This document shows positions 51,591 through 63,125 of a DNA stretch of 64,000 bases, one piece after another. How positions within the stretch are numbered: the first letter of the stretch is position 1; every line of letters starts with the position of its first letter. The stretch comes from Heliopora coerulea. Its lineage: Eukaryota; Cnidaria; Anthozoa; Scleralcyonacea; Helioporidae. Location: the NCBI GenBank assembly GCA_030142905.1, contig JASJOG010000019.1, positions 2,364,501 to 2,428,500 on the forward strand, given 5' to 3'. The notes below the pieces were generated by a model. That model searched no databases. It was given only the letters and a program-made list of their open reading frames with translations, and had not been told where the DNA came from. A program made the position numbers and the translations under genes.

Positions 51591-54500
51591 CTAAATGCCC
51601 AGTTCTTTCTTAAGAGCGTGAAATCGCTCTTTTACAAAGTCGTAAAATTCATATTCCAGATGCATGAGTTTCTTAGCCATGGCTATCACCTTCTCGGATG
51701 GCTTCTTCTTGTGCCGCGTCTGAGAACTCACGGCCTTCTGATGGATGTCGACATCTAAAATAAGTTAAAAAAATGGATGACTAAAGACATTGTATAATCT
51801 AGAACTTCACTTCACTTCACTTCACTTAAGTTAATGTAACTTCACTTAATTTAACTTCTTCTTCACCTCACTCCACATCACTTAATTTAACTTCATTTAA
51901 CTTAACTTTACTTAACTTCACTCAAACTCGGTACATTTCATCTTTACTAAAATATAAAGAATTATGGGCATTATCTCATGGTTCGTGTATCAACAAACTG
52001 CAGAATGTGAATGTAAATACAGATTAGAGCAGCTAATGGAAAAAAGGTAATACAAATTAAAGTTAACAACTGATTAAAACACTAAAATCTATAGTAGCGC
52101 CGAAACTGAAAAAGGTTTGATAAACTCTTGAGATCTTTTTTCAGATTATTCGATGATAAGTTGTTTTTTCAAAAAATAATAAATTTACTTTTTACAAGAG
52201 GCAAGTTGTTTTTTCCAGGTTAGCAAGAACCTAGATTCTGTGTTTTGTTTCTTGAATTAGGGTATTGAGTCGCCTTCTTCGCTGATGCACGGCTAAAAGC
52301 TAAAATTCCAGAAATAAGATTCCTTTGTAGTCTCTCTTAGCAGGTCTTCCGTAAAGCGATTCGTCGAGGCCTGCATTTTATCATTTACCTTCGGTTAGCT
52401 TGACAATCACTATCGTCCGCTTGTGTAGTCTCGATGCAGCATAGCTCAGTTACTTCCGACAGGAATATTTTGGCAGTGCAAAAACATCAACGAAAGTTGA
52501 GCTTGCTTTCAATAACGTATAAAAGAAATAAGACACAACTTAAATAAGGCACGAAACAATCCCATGAACTGTATAAAAGTAATTTCCTGGTCTAACATAA
52601 GACGAGGCCTCATACTCTTACAAATAAGCCTGTTCGCTTATTTATTTTGTAAAAATGTTCCTATCACGTCTTATACTTTGGCAGTTATGTTCCTAACGCG
52701 TCTTATCTCTTTTGTAGAAATGTTCCTATCATATGTATCCTTCCTTGAAAATTTTGTAAACACAATGCTTGAACCCGATAAGTTTGCCCTTGTCATGATC
52801 ACAAAAACAGTCTCCTACTTCTTCTGTTAATTCACCTACTGTAAGACTTATTTGGAAAGTTCTGTCTTTTCACCTGGAACTTTCCACGTCTTGTAGGCTC
52901 CTTTAAAAAAACTGGGCAACAGATTCTCTAAAACTTTCACAAAATCTTCGAATTCTTCCACTAGGCCCACCACCAGATACTTTTTTACAACACACAATTT
53001 CGCTTGTTCCAATGCCCACCTTGAGGGAGATCTAAATGGCAAAAAAATTAATAATATAAAACAATTAGCAGCCTTATCTATACATCAGTCTGAAAGCGTC
53101 ATTAGTTACATCAAGGCCGCTTGGCTTGACGGCAACTTTGTTGAATATTGTCGAGTTCTCACGCTCACCGACATTCGGCAGTATGACCACAAAAAAATGG
53201 AACAGTGAAGAATCGTCCCCAGTTTCCGACACATTCTGGATGTCCTAGTAGCACGCACTCGTCGTAGGTCTAGAAGGAAGCAGACCAAAGCGATTTAATA
53301 AACTGGCACAAGCATTCCAACGGCCCTTTTTGCTGTAAGGACAGCAGGGCACCACTACCCATAATCCTTAATGCTCTGATGACCATTTTAACTGCAAAGC
53401 CATCTGATCATAAGATCATCTAACTATAAAACCTTTGGTACCGTAAGACATGTAATAAGAAGACCATACAACTGACCAATTCAGAACTTTAAGTACCCCT
53501 AATCTAACTCTATTCAACTGCGTTACAAGGCCATCCCCCGCTTACTATTGACACTCTTGTCCAGACAGTTTTGGCTCCACCAAGCATCGACGGTTTTCTG
53601 CTAGCACTCCGGGGGGGTGACGTGTCGGTGGCACATGTCTTTCAATTGGGATGTTGGATCCATGCACAATTGAGTTACCTCGGTGACATCTGGGGAGAGT
53701 GGTGTCTGATTGATTCTGCCAAGCACCTCAGGTATTCTCGTACTCTGGTTCCACTTGTTGTAACGCTAGACTTATGAAGGGCGGCCCTAAGTAAAGCTTG
53801 AATAAAAAACCCCTCAAAATTCCACAAATGCTTTTCTTTTTCTTATTTTTTGTTTGTTAATTTATTGCCGGTATTCACAAATTTATGTATTATGTCATTT
53901 GTATTTGACTAGTATCTCCAAGGCCAATTTAAATTTGTATAATTTGAAAGATTCCTACCAACGGAGCTTGAAGGCAATCCACAGGCTTTCGCCATAGCAA
54001 ACGACAAACAACCTTAATGTTCTGATCAACTTGAATGCTAAACATCACTCACCGTACCATTATTCTTCTCGTTGTCAATTGGCTTTCCCAACCTACTTTT
54101 TCCCAGAATTCCGTCCCCGTGTCTTCGAAAATAAAAGTGAGATACCGCTCTGGATAAAGGATCACGAATCAAATTTATGTAAACTACGGGAGGACCGCCA
54201 TGTCTGAAAGAAACATTCCAAACAAAAACTTGAATTTTTCATTGTCCAGAGGCCTATATGTTGGCGAGTAGGAAACCTATCTTGGCAGAAAGTTGCCAAA
54301 GTGGCAAAAATGTCGAACCTTTCTTCAGATGTGTAAGAAAATGTCCCGGGAACACGACAAGAATGGTGAATGCTTCAAAACAAGGCGTTACTTTCGATGT
54401 ATGTTGAAATGAATGAAAAACTTATCTTTACTTCCCGAGTGAGCATGATTTTGCTGAATTGGCCATAAAACTTCGATTATCGTGCAAATAAACTGCGCTA

Positions 54501-57500
54501 CCAACAGGCAAAGCAACAGTGACATGCCTCGTCATGCACAACGAAGAGATTCGATCCAGATAGGGTGTCCAAGTTTCAAGCAGATCGAGCTAATTCTTAA
54601 AATTTAGAGAATAAACTGAGCCTGATTGGGGAAAAGGGATCACTTTTAATTACGACTACTTGTGGTGATTTTGGCTGATGACTTTCGTATTAATGTACGC
54701 AATTTTATCTTAATGGCATCGTACAATTCTTATTTTGGATTGGCTTGCAGATTTTCTACTCGCCTCTGAGACTTTCCAGCGTGTACTGGATTTATCTGAC
54801 AGACAATCGAGAGCAAAGATCATACAGGTGTAGAGGAATCTATATTATCATTTCTCGAACTTCTTAAAAATTCATAAAGCAAAAACAAAAGAAATACGTA
54901 ATTAGTCAGTATTTAGAAACCAGAGGAAGATTACAGATGAATTTTGCCAACTTTAGGCTGGATTTTCGCCAGAAATATTGATTAGTTTGAGAAGTAATTT
55001 CAAACACTCGTTAAGTGTTCTTCCTCCGATTTCAAAATACCTAGAAACTCGTCAAAAAAGCTCAGCTTCGCCTCGTTTTTGAATTCGTTTCTTTGCATTT
55101 AGAAATCGGAGGAAGAACACCAACTCGTGTTTGAAATATTACGTAGTAAAAGGGAAAACTGGGAAACGTTTCGGAAACAATAACGACGAACGACGACGAC
55201 GCTTGTCAACTATTTTCAAGCACACTCAGTCCATACCTCGTAAAATCCACGTAGTACATGTGGCGATGAAACAGAAATGGAGGCCTCAGCGACGAGATGA
55301 AGTCATTTATCTTTTTCTGGAAAAAAAGGTCACGAATAAACGAGTAGACAAAGGGAGAGGAGGAAGCCAATGATCTGCATCCTCAGCATTCTAACTGACT
55401 GACAATTTTGAAAAAGTTCTCTCCTCCGACTCAATATTTTGCAAACCACATTGCAAAAAAATTAAAATTTTTGGGAGATATTTTTTCTAGTTTTAAGATT
55501 TATTTCCTGGGTTTAAGAAATGAATTCTTAAATTTATTTTATAAATTTATTTTAAGAAATTTATACGAAGGGGGAAAATATTGTAGATTGACGAAGGAAG
55601 CTATGAAAGTGACAGGAGGAAGTGATAGGAGAAGGAAAAGAGGAAGAAACGACGCCCAAAGGTGACATGGAGACGAAATGAAGATGATAGACTTGATTTC
55701 GATAAAGGAGTTCGCCGAGAACCACGACAAAGTTAACAAACGTGTTGCCGGTGTTCAATTTTACTAAGGAATGTGATCCCGGATAACAAACCTGCCCACT
55801 ACTTACTGTATTAAAGCCAGAGACTTACCTGACCCTGTTCCTCAAGTGCATATGGATAGTTTTTTGCTGGATTGACCACTTTAAAGCCATTTTTCAGGGA
55901 CAGCGTTTTAAACAACGACAAAGCCGAACGACTTCCACATTTTGGGACGCGATTGTAAATAACACGCTGAAAAAGGAGAAAAGATGTGAGCAATCATCAC
56001 TCATAATGCTCCTTGGACTATTTAACACATCAGAAGTTGTTAAAATCCGCTGATCACAAGTCGCAAAGTTTCATCGTTAAAGTCAAGGCGGAGACCTTCC
56101 TATGGTTTGAAGAGTGGAAGAAGGTCAAGCCATCACTCATCTGGAAACCCTCGAAAAAATTATTCAAGCCCCAACTTCAGGGTGAAAAGGCGCCCGTCCC
56201 AAAACTTTACGTAAACAATGGGAACCTTACCAGACCAGAGTCAAGCGCAGTTCCTGTAAGATAAAAGAAGCATAAGAAGATTGAATATGTTGATCCAGAA
56301 AAACCTTTCAGGTCAAAAACTGCATGGGGATGTTTACACAAGAGAATTTTCCGGCGATTTATTTTTTATCGGAGAGCTGAGTGGGTAGAGTGTCTACTCA
56401 GAATATTTTTGAAGACGTTTGTTATATTGGACAAAAGAAGTGTGTATTGGACAAGTAAGGATATGAAAGGGGAATTACTTCATGGAATGCCACATGACAT
56501 TGGGAGGGAAATAATACCTGGAATAACCTGAATTCGATTTTATTACAAAATCATCTTCAGACCAAGTGACTTTACATAAACATACCTAGGTCTTTATATA
56601 CTTACATGAACCGTGATGACATCATCGGTGAAGAAGAAGAACGTCTACCTGGCTATAGTCTATATCACTATTTCACTTTCTGTCTCGTCTCTTATATAAC
56701 TCGAATCTTGAGTTTACAAGATGACACTATTTTTCGGAATATGTTTTATCTTTTACTTTTTAAAGCTATCAGCTGGTCGTGGATTTTGGTCACACCAAGA
56801 CTTACTTTAGCAAAGTAAAATCTGATGAAGAAAAAACAACAAACGCGATACTACGGAACTGTTTGTTTCATTCCTCAAAATAATCAATTTCAAAAAGGTC
56901 ACGCTTTTCATTGTTTTGCCTTCAAGTCATCCCACCTTTAACATGTAAGGCTTTGGGTGGCGTTTCTTCCAATCGACAGAAGATTTCGTGAATGGTAAAG
57001 ACGTCCTCAACGTCAGGTTAGGTCAAACAAAACTAACTACGTGACCATAACCGAACTTGAGGAAAAATGGCTATGTAAAGAATCAAACATGAGCTGAAGT
57101 GGCTGAGTATTGGGACTGAATATGCAACAGGAAACAAGACTGAGCAATGTATGCGCAACACTGTTAAAAATTTCTGTTTTTAACATAAAAACCTGCGTTA
57201 ATATTTTACAGTAAATATATTTTGAAACTATTTTACAATAAAAGGTACGGTTCTTGGAAAAATTTTCAGAATTCTAACCTGACAAACTACTGTTATACAT
57301 TTCATTTTTAATATCCCTTCACTTTAAATTTACTTTTATTCGGTAAATTCAAGGTTTTTCTTCTTACGTCCAAGCTGCCAATAGTTTTTACTGTAAAATA
57401 ACAGATACTTTTTTTAACATTGAAGTTATGCAGTGCTTCAATTAACTTTTGTCGTGTTGACTTGATTGCTCAACTGGAAGAGCAGCGCGTCAGTGTCTGG

Positions 57501-58339
57501 AACGACGGAATTAAATCTACCCTGACGCGCCGTTAAATTTACCCTGAAGAGGAGATGCTCGATTGAGAATCTTACGTAAATGTGCAGTTAGAACACTTGC
57601 ATCAGTTTGCGCCGACTTGAAGCAAGTTCGAGCGTGTTAAAATTTGGATGCATTTTTCAAAGGGTTTCTTCCGAATTGTATCGATTTGAGTTCTTATTTG
57701 TCCATGGCCTCAGCGAAAGTTATCACAAGTTGATGCAAATTAACTTGCAACGTTTTCCGTTCTCTCTAGATTCATCAACAGACGTTCTGAGACGTCAGGC
57801 TCACGTTAGGCTATTTAACTCGTCAATAGGGAACCTGTCATGAGGAAGGGTGTTAATTGGTTCCATTGGTCAAAACAATGAGCGGATCACTCGACATTGC
57901 GCATCTCAAAGATCTCCTTGTTTAACGAAACGCGACCTACGTGACTGTATAATATTCGGTGTTCTCAGCGCCGGTTAGATTGCTATTTCGATTAAGTGAT
58001 CTATCTTCGCTTAGGAATCTGTTTAGAGTCGCCAGCAACGACAGTAAATAGGATTGCATACGAGACTTTGGACCTGCCGTTGATCGTGAGCGCGGAACAG
58101 TCAGACTCATACTGCTACGTATTGTTATCGCCGCGGCTTTATTCAAACTTTGTAAACTAACCTGAGCGCTTGAGCAAATTCCATCCACCAGGATCTCCGA
58201 TTTCTTGCGTATAGTAATTCTGAGCGTCATACAATTGTTTATGTCTCTTCACGTTCCGCTGACTCACATTTAAACTATTAAGAAACAAAACGAAAGCGAT
58301 CATCAACGTCAAGGTGAACAAGAAATGTCGATGACGCAT
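51591..58339 (-). CDS. UST: Uronyl 2-O-sulfotransferase-like enzyme, 330 aa, 8 exons
   Basis: Exons in transcript order: 58339-58162, 56253-56231, 55966-55829, 55316-55237, 54203-54053, 53269-53169, 53031-52874, 51754-51591. All phases match, total 993 nt. It is a Golgi type II membrane enzyme moving sulfate from PAPS to the 2-O position of uronic acid in dermatan or chondroitin sulfate. Residues about 6-23 form the signal anchor. The PAPS 5'-phosphosulfate loop is YNRVPKCGSRS (71-81), and the 3'-phosphate site is NLIRDPLSRAVS (150-161). His132 in RHMYYVDF aligns with the catalytic His of HS2ST. Cys residues in YDECV, PECV and FFCGHTAEC match the family's disulfides. KCGSR and the C-terminal YEFYDFVKERFHALKKELG favour UST over HS2ST. 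It is shorter than human UST (about 400 aa), mainly at the stem. The 23-nt exon 2 is the least certain part. Confidence 0.9.
51806..51930. repeat. CTTCA/TTAACTTCACT microsatellite
   Basis: Five-base CTTCA units grade into TTTAACTTCA units, in the last intron of the sulfotransferase gene close to the terminal exon acceptor. Confidence 0.85.
56530..56560 (-). ncRNA. Hammerhead-like remnant in a sulfotransferase intron
   Basis: On the minus strand, CTGAAGA (56560-56554) is followed by a six-base stem II (GATTTT pairing with AAAATC over a GTAAT loop). Then comes GAATTC, where GAAAC would be expected. The CUGANGA box and the GAA are kept; the cleavage triplet cannot be placed. Confidence 0.3.
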
Positions 58340-59223
58340 TTCATCAAATACACTTCGTTAGGCTTGTGTTCGATGTTCACTATCATATGCCGTCAAAACG
58401 AAACTTTGCCGTCTTTGTTGATACTGGAGCAGAAGTAGCATATTGGGGAGAGAAGGAAATAAAGATCGTGTTACACTTGGAAAAACATTTGTGTGAATCA
58501 AACAGTGTCGAGTTACCAGGTTAGTTGATCCCTGAAGCTGAAATGAGTCAAAACTAAAATGACTTTTTTTTTTTTTTGCATCATGTTGACTTCGGTATTT
58601 TCTCTATTATCTTCTTCTTCTTCAATTTTCTCTATTAACTTCGGTAGTTGAACAATCAACTTTTACATGTTGATTTCCACTGCCTATGGAGAATTCTACT
58701 TTTACATTGTTGACGAGTTAAAGTTTCTTCAACTAGTGAAATGGGAAGTTTTATAATTAAAAGTAAACTTTAGACCTCAAACTCATCAAGAATCCATAAA
58801 CTGATTCAACTCCTGTGGAAAACACGAGGATACTCTGTATCTAGATGTTGGTTTATATAAATGTGGTCTTCATTAGCGTAAAATTTTCACAATTTTTCTT
58901 ATGATTCTCTCCTTCAATGCGGATTCCTTTGAGATGCCTTATCATGCATCTCGAAAGGTGTTTTTAATTTGATATCAGAACAAATCAAACTTGGAGGAAT
59001 AAAAAGAAAACAAACAAACTCGCCGATCGGCCAGTTCTAAACTGCCCCCTTTTTAAACAGACATCCGATTGCGCTTTTTTGTCAGATCAAACACACCTTC
59101 TCGTATTAGATGTATGAACCAAAAGCCTCCTTCATTGAACTCTGTGCTTACGATTGAATTCGTAATCATTGACATCTGTTTCATTTTTCAGTGGCTAAAT
59201 AGTCAATATAATTCGTAAATACG

Positions 59224-59402
59224 CAGGGACGGCGGAGCCGGGGGTGCTGCAGGGGCTGTAGCCCCCCCCCACTTTTTCCAAATGTAATGTTGAAACAACT
59301 GCGCTTTAAAACACTTGTGGTGCAATTTCCCAGAGAAGCATACAAAAATGTTGTATTTTTATCTCAAGCCCCTCCACTCGTAATTCCGCTCCGCCGTCCC
59401 TG
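59224..59402. mobile_element. Non-autonomous TIR transposon (hAT-like), 179 bp, with 5-bp target duplication
   Basis: The ends CAGGGACGGCGGAGC (59224-59238) and GCTCCGCCGTCCCTG (59388-59402) are exact 15-bp inverted repeats. The bases ATACG occur directly before (59219-59223) and directly after (59403-59407) the element, a clean target-site duplication. CAGGG ends with a short duplication fit hAT-type MITEs with 5-bp duplications. The interior has no coding capacity. Confidence 0.85.
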
Positions 59403-60074
59403 ATACGTCAATTAGTTTTCACTAAGCAAACGGTCCACACTAAAAATTGCACACTCTACTTAAGGCCTGTGAAGAGTACTTGATGGCTGAAGAATAAAGA
59501 AGCTCTGATATTCCTAATTTCAGTCAGACCGAGCTGTTTCTGCATCTCATCTGTTCCATGTTGTTTTCATACTACAAACGTTTTGTAAAAACCATACTTA
59601 TATCGCTCTGTCATATCTAACTTCAATGGACATCAAAGTCCTTTCTTTGCCCTGTAGAATTGTCAAATTAAAGAAATGAAACTGACACAGCATTGGAAAA
59701 CCAATCGACTGCTGTAATCTGTCAGTGTCATAGGTATGATTCAGTTACGATATCGCTACATCATATCTGACTCGGCAACAAGCTGACTCAGGGGTCGACA
59801 CAGTTTTCAGAACCAAAAGCAATGGCGCACCTAAGGGAAGTAGCTAAGGGGCTGAGAGCCTAAAGCCTCTCCCTTATCAGCCACAAAAAAGATTTCTATT
59901 TGCCCCCATTAAATAAAACTAAAAAATGTGACGTGAAATTAAAAGCGAGCGGCGTAGAGAGCACGAGAACTGCCAGACGATGGTGAAATGCTATGATTTC
60001 ACCTTCACCACACTAGTGTGTTGTGCACAAGGATTGTCAATTCATGATCCGGAATTGGACTTGAAAAGACTTTA

Positions 60075-60110
60075 AAATGTAAAATATTCCAGGGGGAATA
60101 TTTTACATTT
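60075..60110. repeat. Perfect 16-bp hairpin (AAATGTAAAATATTCC)
   Basis: Arms 60075-60090 and 60095-60110 are exact reverse complements. Three further copies of the TATTTTACATTT phrase follow up to 60166. Confidence 0.85.
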
Positions 60111-60160
60111 CAAGGAAGTTATTTTACATTTTAAGAATATTTTAAGAAGAATATTTTACA

Positions 60161-60234
60161 TTTTAAGGAGGGCTAGGAAGTTAAATGAGCCTCCCTAGCG
60201 GAGGCTCATTTAACTTCCTAGCCCTCCTTAAAAA
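60161..60234. repeat. Perfect 34-bp hairpin
   Basis: Arms at about 60161-60194 and 60200-60233 are exact reverse complements around CTAGC, containing GGCTAGGAAGTTAAATGAGC. It directly follows the TATTTTACATTT repeats. Confidence 0.9.
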
Positions 60235-61317
60235 TTCCTGGGTGTGCCATCAGGAGTGTGCGTCTTCCACGGCACCGTGTACTTCATCATAGCCACGAGA
60301 TACTGTTTTGCATACACTTTAACGTTATAGTGGCAGTTTGACGACACCGAGATGTTTATTTTGCGAGGAAGTTACTAATACCTGCTCCATTCTCGCTAAA
60401 TGAATCCATTTCTGATTCTGTGCGTTGATTTTTTTATCGTTCTTTCAAAAAGGCCTGTTATTCTAATTAAACTCAGAACAGCAGAGGTTTTAAAGGAACG
60501 ATTTTACATACGGAAACAAAAAACCGATCAGAATTGCATTGTGTAGTGGCAATGACATGGCCAAACACCTCAAGCAGGCCATCTGCTTCCCCGTGGGGAA
60601 ATTCCGCCTTTCGAGGAAGGCACGCGTACATAGTGACGTCACGGAACCGGCAATGGCGTAAGAAGGACGATTCTTGCGCAGACTTCAATCGATTAAGGTC
60701 ACGTAGAGATAAGACCACAATGAATGATAAAGATCTAATTTATGGTCTACTCGGAAAGCGTATGACAGCTGACAGTCGGCACGCGATAACCAAGAGCTGG
60801 CTAAAGCGGCGATGTAGCCGAACATGAGGTCCAAATTTATGGTGAGGTCTCGTTGAACGGTGTGAGTCATCACTAGTAGCTCTGGGTACACCGCCTTTCC
60901 GTTTCTCCTTGACTAGAGTGCCTACTTGGTTAGCAGACTGCAAGCCAGCTAGCACGAGGATCCCGTTATAAGACTGCTTTAAATATTTTTTATATGATTG
61001 GAATTCCGTGACAAACTAGTGTAAATAAAATCGTATCACAACCGGACTCAAAATGATCTGCGACTCAGGGTAAACCCATTGTTTGATTACTATTCAGAGA
61101 AATTGTCAATCCTTTATGCCTACGATTTTTAAGTTCCTCCATTACAGTTTATCACGATGAATTCAAGACATTCCAATCCCGTTGTGACTCTTAAAACCAA
61201 AGGTATATTTTAAAGATTAATCGTGTACATAATACAAGACCAAAATAATCTCTCAGTTGTTGAAACAAACTTTTGACTGTGTAAAAATGGGTGAATCAAT
61301 ACACCAATTAGTATATC

Positions 61318-61350
<33 letters not shown>

Positions 61351-61351
61351 T
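61318..61351. repeat. ATT trinucleotide microsatellite
   Basis: About eleven ATT units. Confidence 0.95.
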
Positions 61352-61408
61352 TATATGTATATCCTTCCTTTACTGGACCGGCAATTTCCTTGGGAAACGA
61401 TTCCAAAG

Positions 61409-61480
61409 CCCCTAATGAAAATCGAATCCACAACAGTCCGACGACCGGTAAGATGTTCTAACGATTGAGCTACGAGGACT
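61409..61480 (-). repeat. tRNA-derived SINE head
   Basis: On the minus strand, TCCTCGTAGCTCAATCGTTAG contains a good box A. About 35 bases on, GTGGATTCGATTTT resembles box B, and the end TAGGGG can pair in part with the start. The adjacent ATT microsatellite, at the far end of the SINE body on the minus strand, may be its tail. Confidence 0.55.
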
Positions 61481-62216
61481 AAAATGGCGGCCAAACGTAA
61501 CAAATGGTTCGTGGCATTTTACATCTGGACTACCAAATTATTTTTCTAACCATAGGTCCATGATTTAGCTGAAAAAGATATGCTATGGCTTACATGTGAC
61601 TACTGGCTAATGCTTTAAACTATGAAACTGTTGGCTGTCAATAGCAGGACGTGACCCACTTTTTGTCCAGTAATGAAAGCAAAAAGAAAACAACAGTTAT
61701 TTACTTTGTAGATTAGCGAGACCTACAACATGATTGCGGATTTCTTATGCAATGAAGCGGCGTTCGAGAACTTCGTACACAGTGCTGTGAGATTTGTTTT
61801 GACCCTTCACAAGTGAATTTGGCCTATCGTGATAGGATATGACACAAGTGTTCGTAGGGGTGTTACAAGTCCATTTCAGTGAAACAAAAAACGAGTGAGC
61901 AGAAGGACAATTTTTACATGCTGCATTATGGAGAGACGGCACAGAGAGGGAGACTTTAAACAAGTGTACAGTGTTTGGCGCTACACTTGCTCAATTTGAA
62001 ATCAGAATTTGAACTCGAAATTTACATTCCTTGTTTCCATAGCATGTTAGCACGTTCGCCAGTATGACATAATGGAAAACAAGAACACAGCACTCGTGTT
62101 ATCAGGTCCTCGTCCAAGTTTTTCCAACCCCAGACCAGTACTTCCGACAAGATACAGCCCAACTAGCTGCTAAAAATTGGACCAAGAGAATTAAGCTGTT
62201 CTTTTGATCGGATTGA

Positions 62217-62222
62217 TTTATT
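62217..62222 (-). terminator. Candidate polyadenylation signal AATAAA of the DnaJ gene
   Basis: AATAAA on the minus strand, 92 bp after the DnaJ stop codon. Confidence 0.5.
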
Positions 62223-62313
62223 CACTTGTTCAAGTAAACAATAAATACTTAGCACTTCTTCAGCTCTCTTTCTTTCTCCATATATACATATAAATACACA
62301 AATTAACATATAC

Positions 62314-63125
62314 CTAACCAGGAAGACATTCAGAAAGCATTCGCCTTTGATCCCAAGAAAGAAACTTAGGAAACTCAATATCGAACGTTACGATGAGGTC
62401 TCCACGCCTGGAAGGAGTCTTCGGCAGGGGCAGTCCCTCGCCAGGATATCGCTTCGTGAATCCAGGGTGAATTATGTCCTTAATATTTACAGTATGCCGC
62501 GTTCCACCGAGTCCTTGAACGCAGTATGACAGCCCAAGCAACGCGCTTTTCAGCGATATGTTTGCCTTGTGAATAAGATTATTGTCACTGTCTCTACTGA
62601 ACAACGCATGCGGTTTGTCCCTGATCACGAATGTAATGTCTGCGGGAATCCTGCCTGGGTTTTTGTCTCCTTCTTTCGTAAACGTAATCCGCGTCCCGGC
62701 CTTCCAGCCAGGTTTCACATCTATTTCTACTACTTTCTCTTCGTGAGTCAAGCGACCTCTTTCGTCGCAAACTGTCCTTTTAATTTTTAGTTTCTTTTTG
62801 CATCCAGTGCTGAGTTCGTCTAGTGAAAGTTCAAGTGGTTTTTCTATCGGTGGATCTTGCTTTAAATCTCTTGTCTCTCTAGTTGAAGTAGGCTCATGTC
62901 GAGATCGTTTTGGCATCGAGGGATAGTCTTCTTCGTAACCAGCACTGCTATAGTTCGGTTTTCGTTTAAAACCAAAATTTGTCGAAAATCCCGTGCCGTT
63001 GAATTCACAATTCCTAGTGGAGTTCCTTTCCTGGCTTCGTTCATGCCCCCTAAAGCTCTTTGAATCATTGAATGTTTTCCGATTGGTAAACCTTTCGTGG
63101 GTCCCCGACATTCGATCAAAGTCAT
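62314..63125 (-). CDS. Type II DnaJ (HSP40, DNAJB-like) protein, C-terminal exon only
   Basis: This is the last exon of an HSP70 co-chaperone. It begins at acceptor CCTTTTAG (63126), phase 1, and ends in TAG at 62314. About 100 residues in comes the DnaJ C-terminal substrate-binding region: ELSTGCKKKLKIKR, then EIDVKPGWKAGTRITFTKEG, then ADITFVIRDKPHALFSRD, then RYPGEGLPLPKTPSRRGDLI. There is no zinc-finger CxxCxGxG module, so it is of DNAJB type. The first 100 or so residues are polar, rich in Ser, Arg, Asn and Glu, and are not the Gly/Phe linker usual for DNAJB1/4/5. The J domain is not in this exon and must lie upstream, probably beyond the window edge. Which DNAJB it is cannot be decided. 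Confidence 0.9.

Larger units (their letters stand above)
58340..62313. other. Gene-free interval with palindromic elements
   Basis: No supported exon. It holds the TIR element at 59224-59402, hairpins at 60075-60110 and 60161-60234, an ATT microsatellite and a tRNA-like SINE. The 5'UTR and promoter of the sulfotransferase gene must start just right of 58339. Confidence 0.5.

Noticed and set aside
51591..58339. Heparan sulfate 2-O-sulfotransferase (HS2ST)
   Set aside because: The KCGSR phosphosulfate loop and the C-terminal YEFYDFVKERFH segment match uronyl 2-O-sulfotransferase better than HS2ST, which has KTAST.
60634..60641. CRE palindrome TGACGTCA as a promoter element (also at 17179-17186)
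   Set aside because: An 8-base motif is expected about once by chance in this length, and neither copy is next to a supported transcription start.
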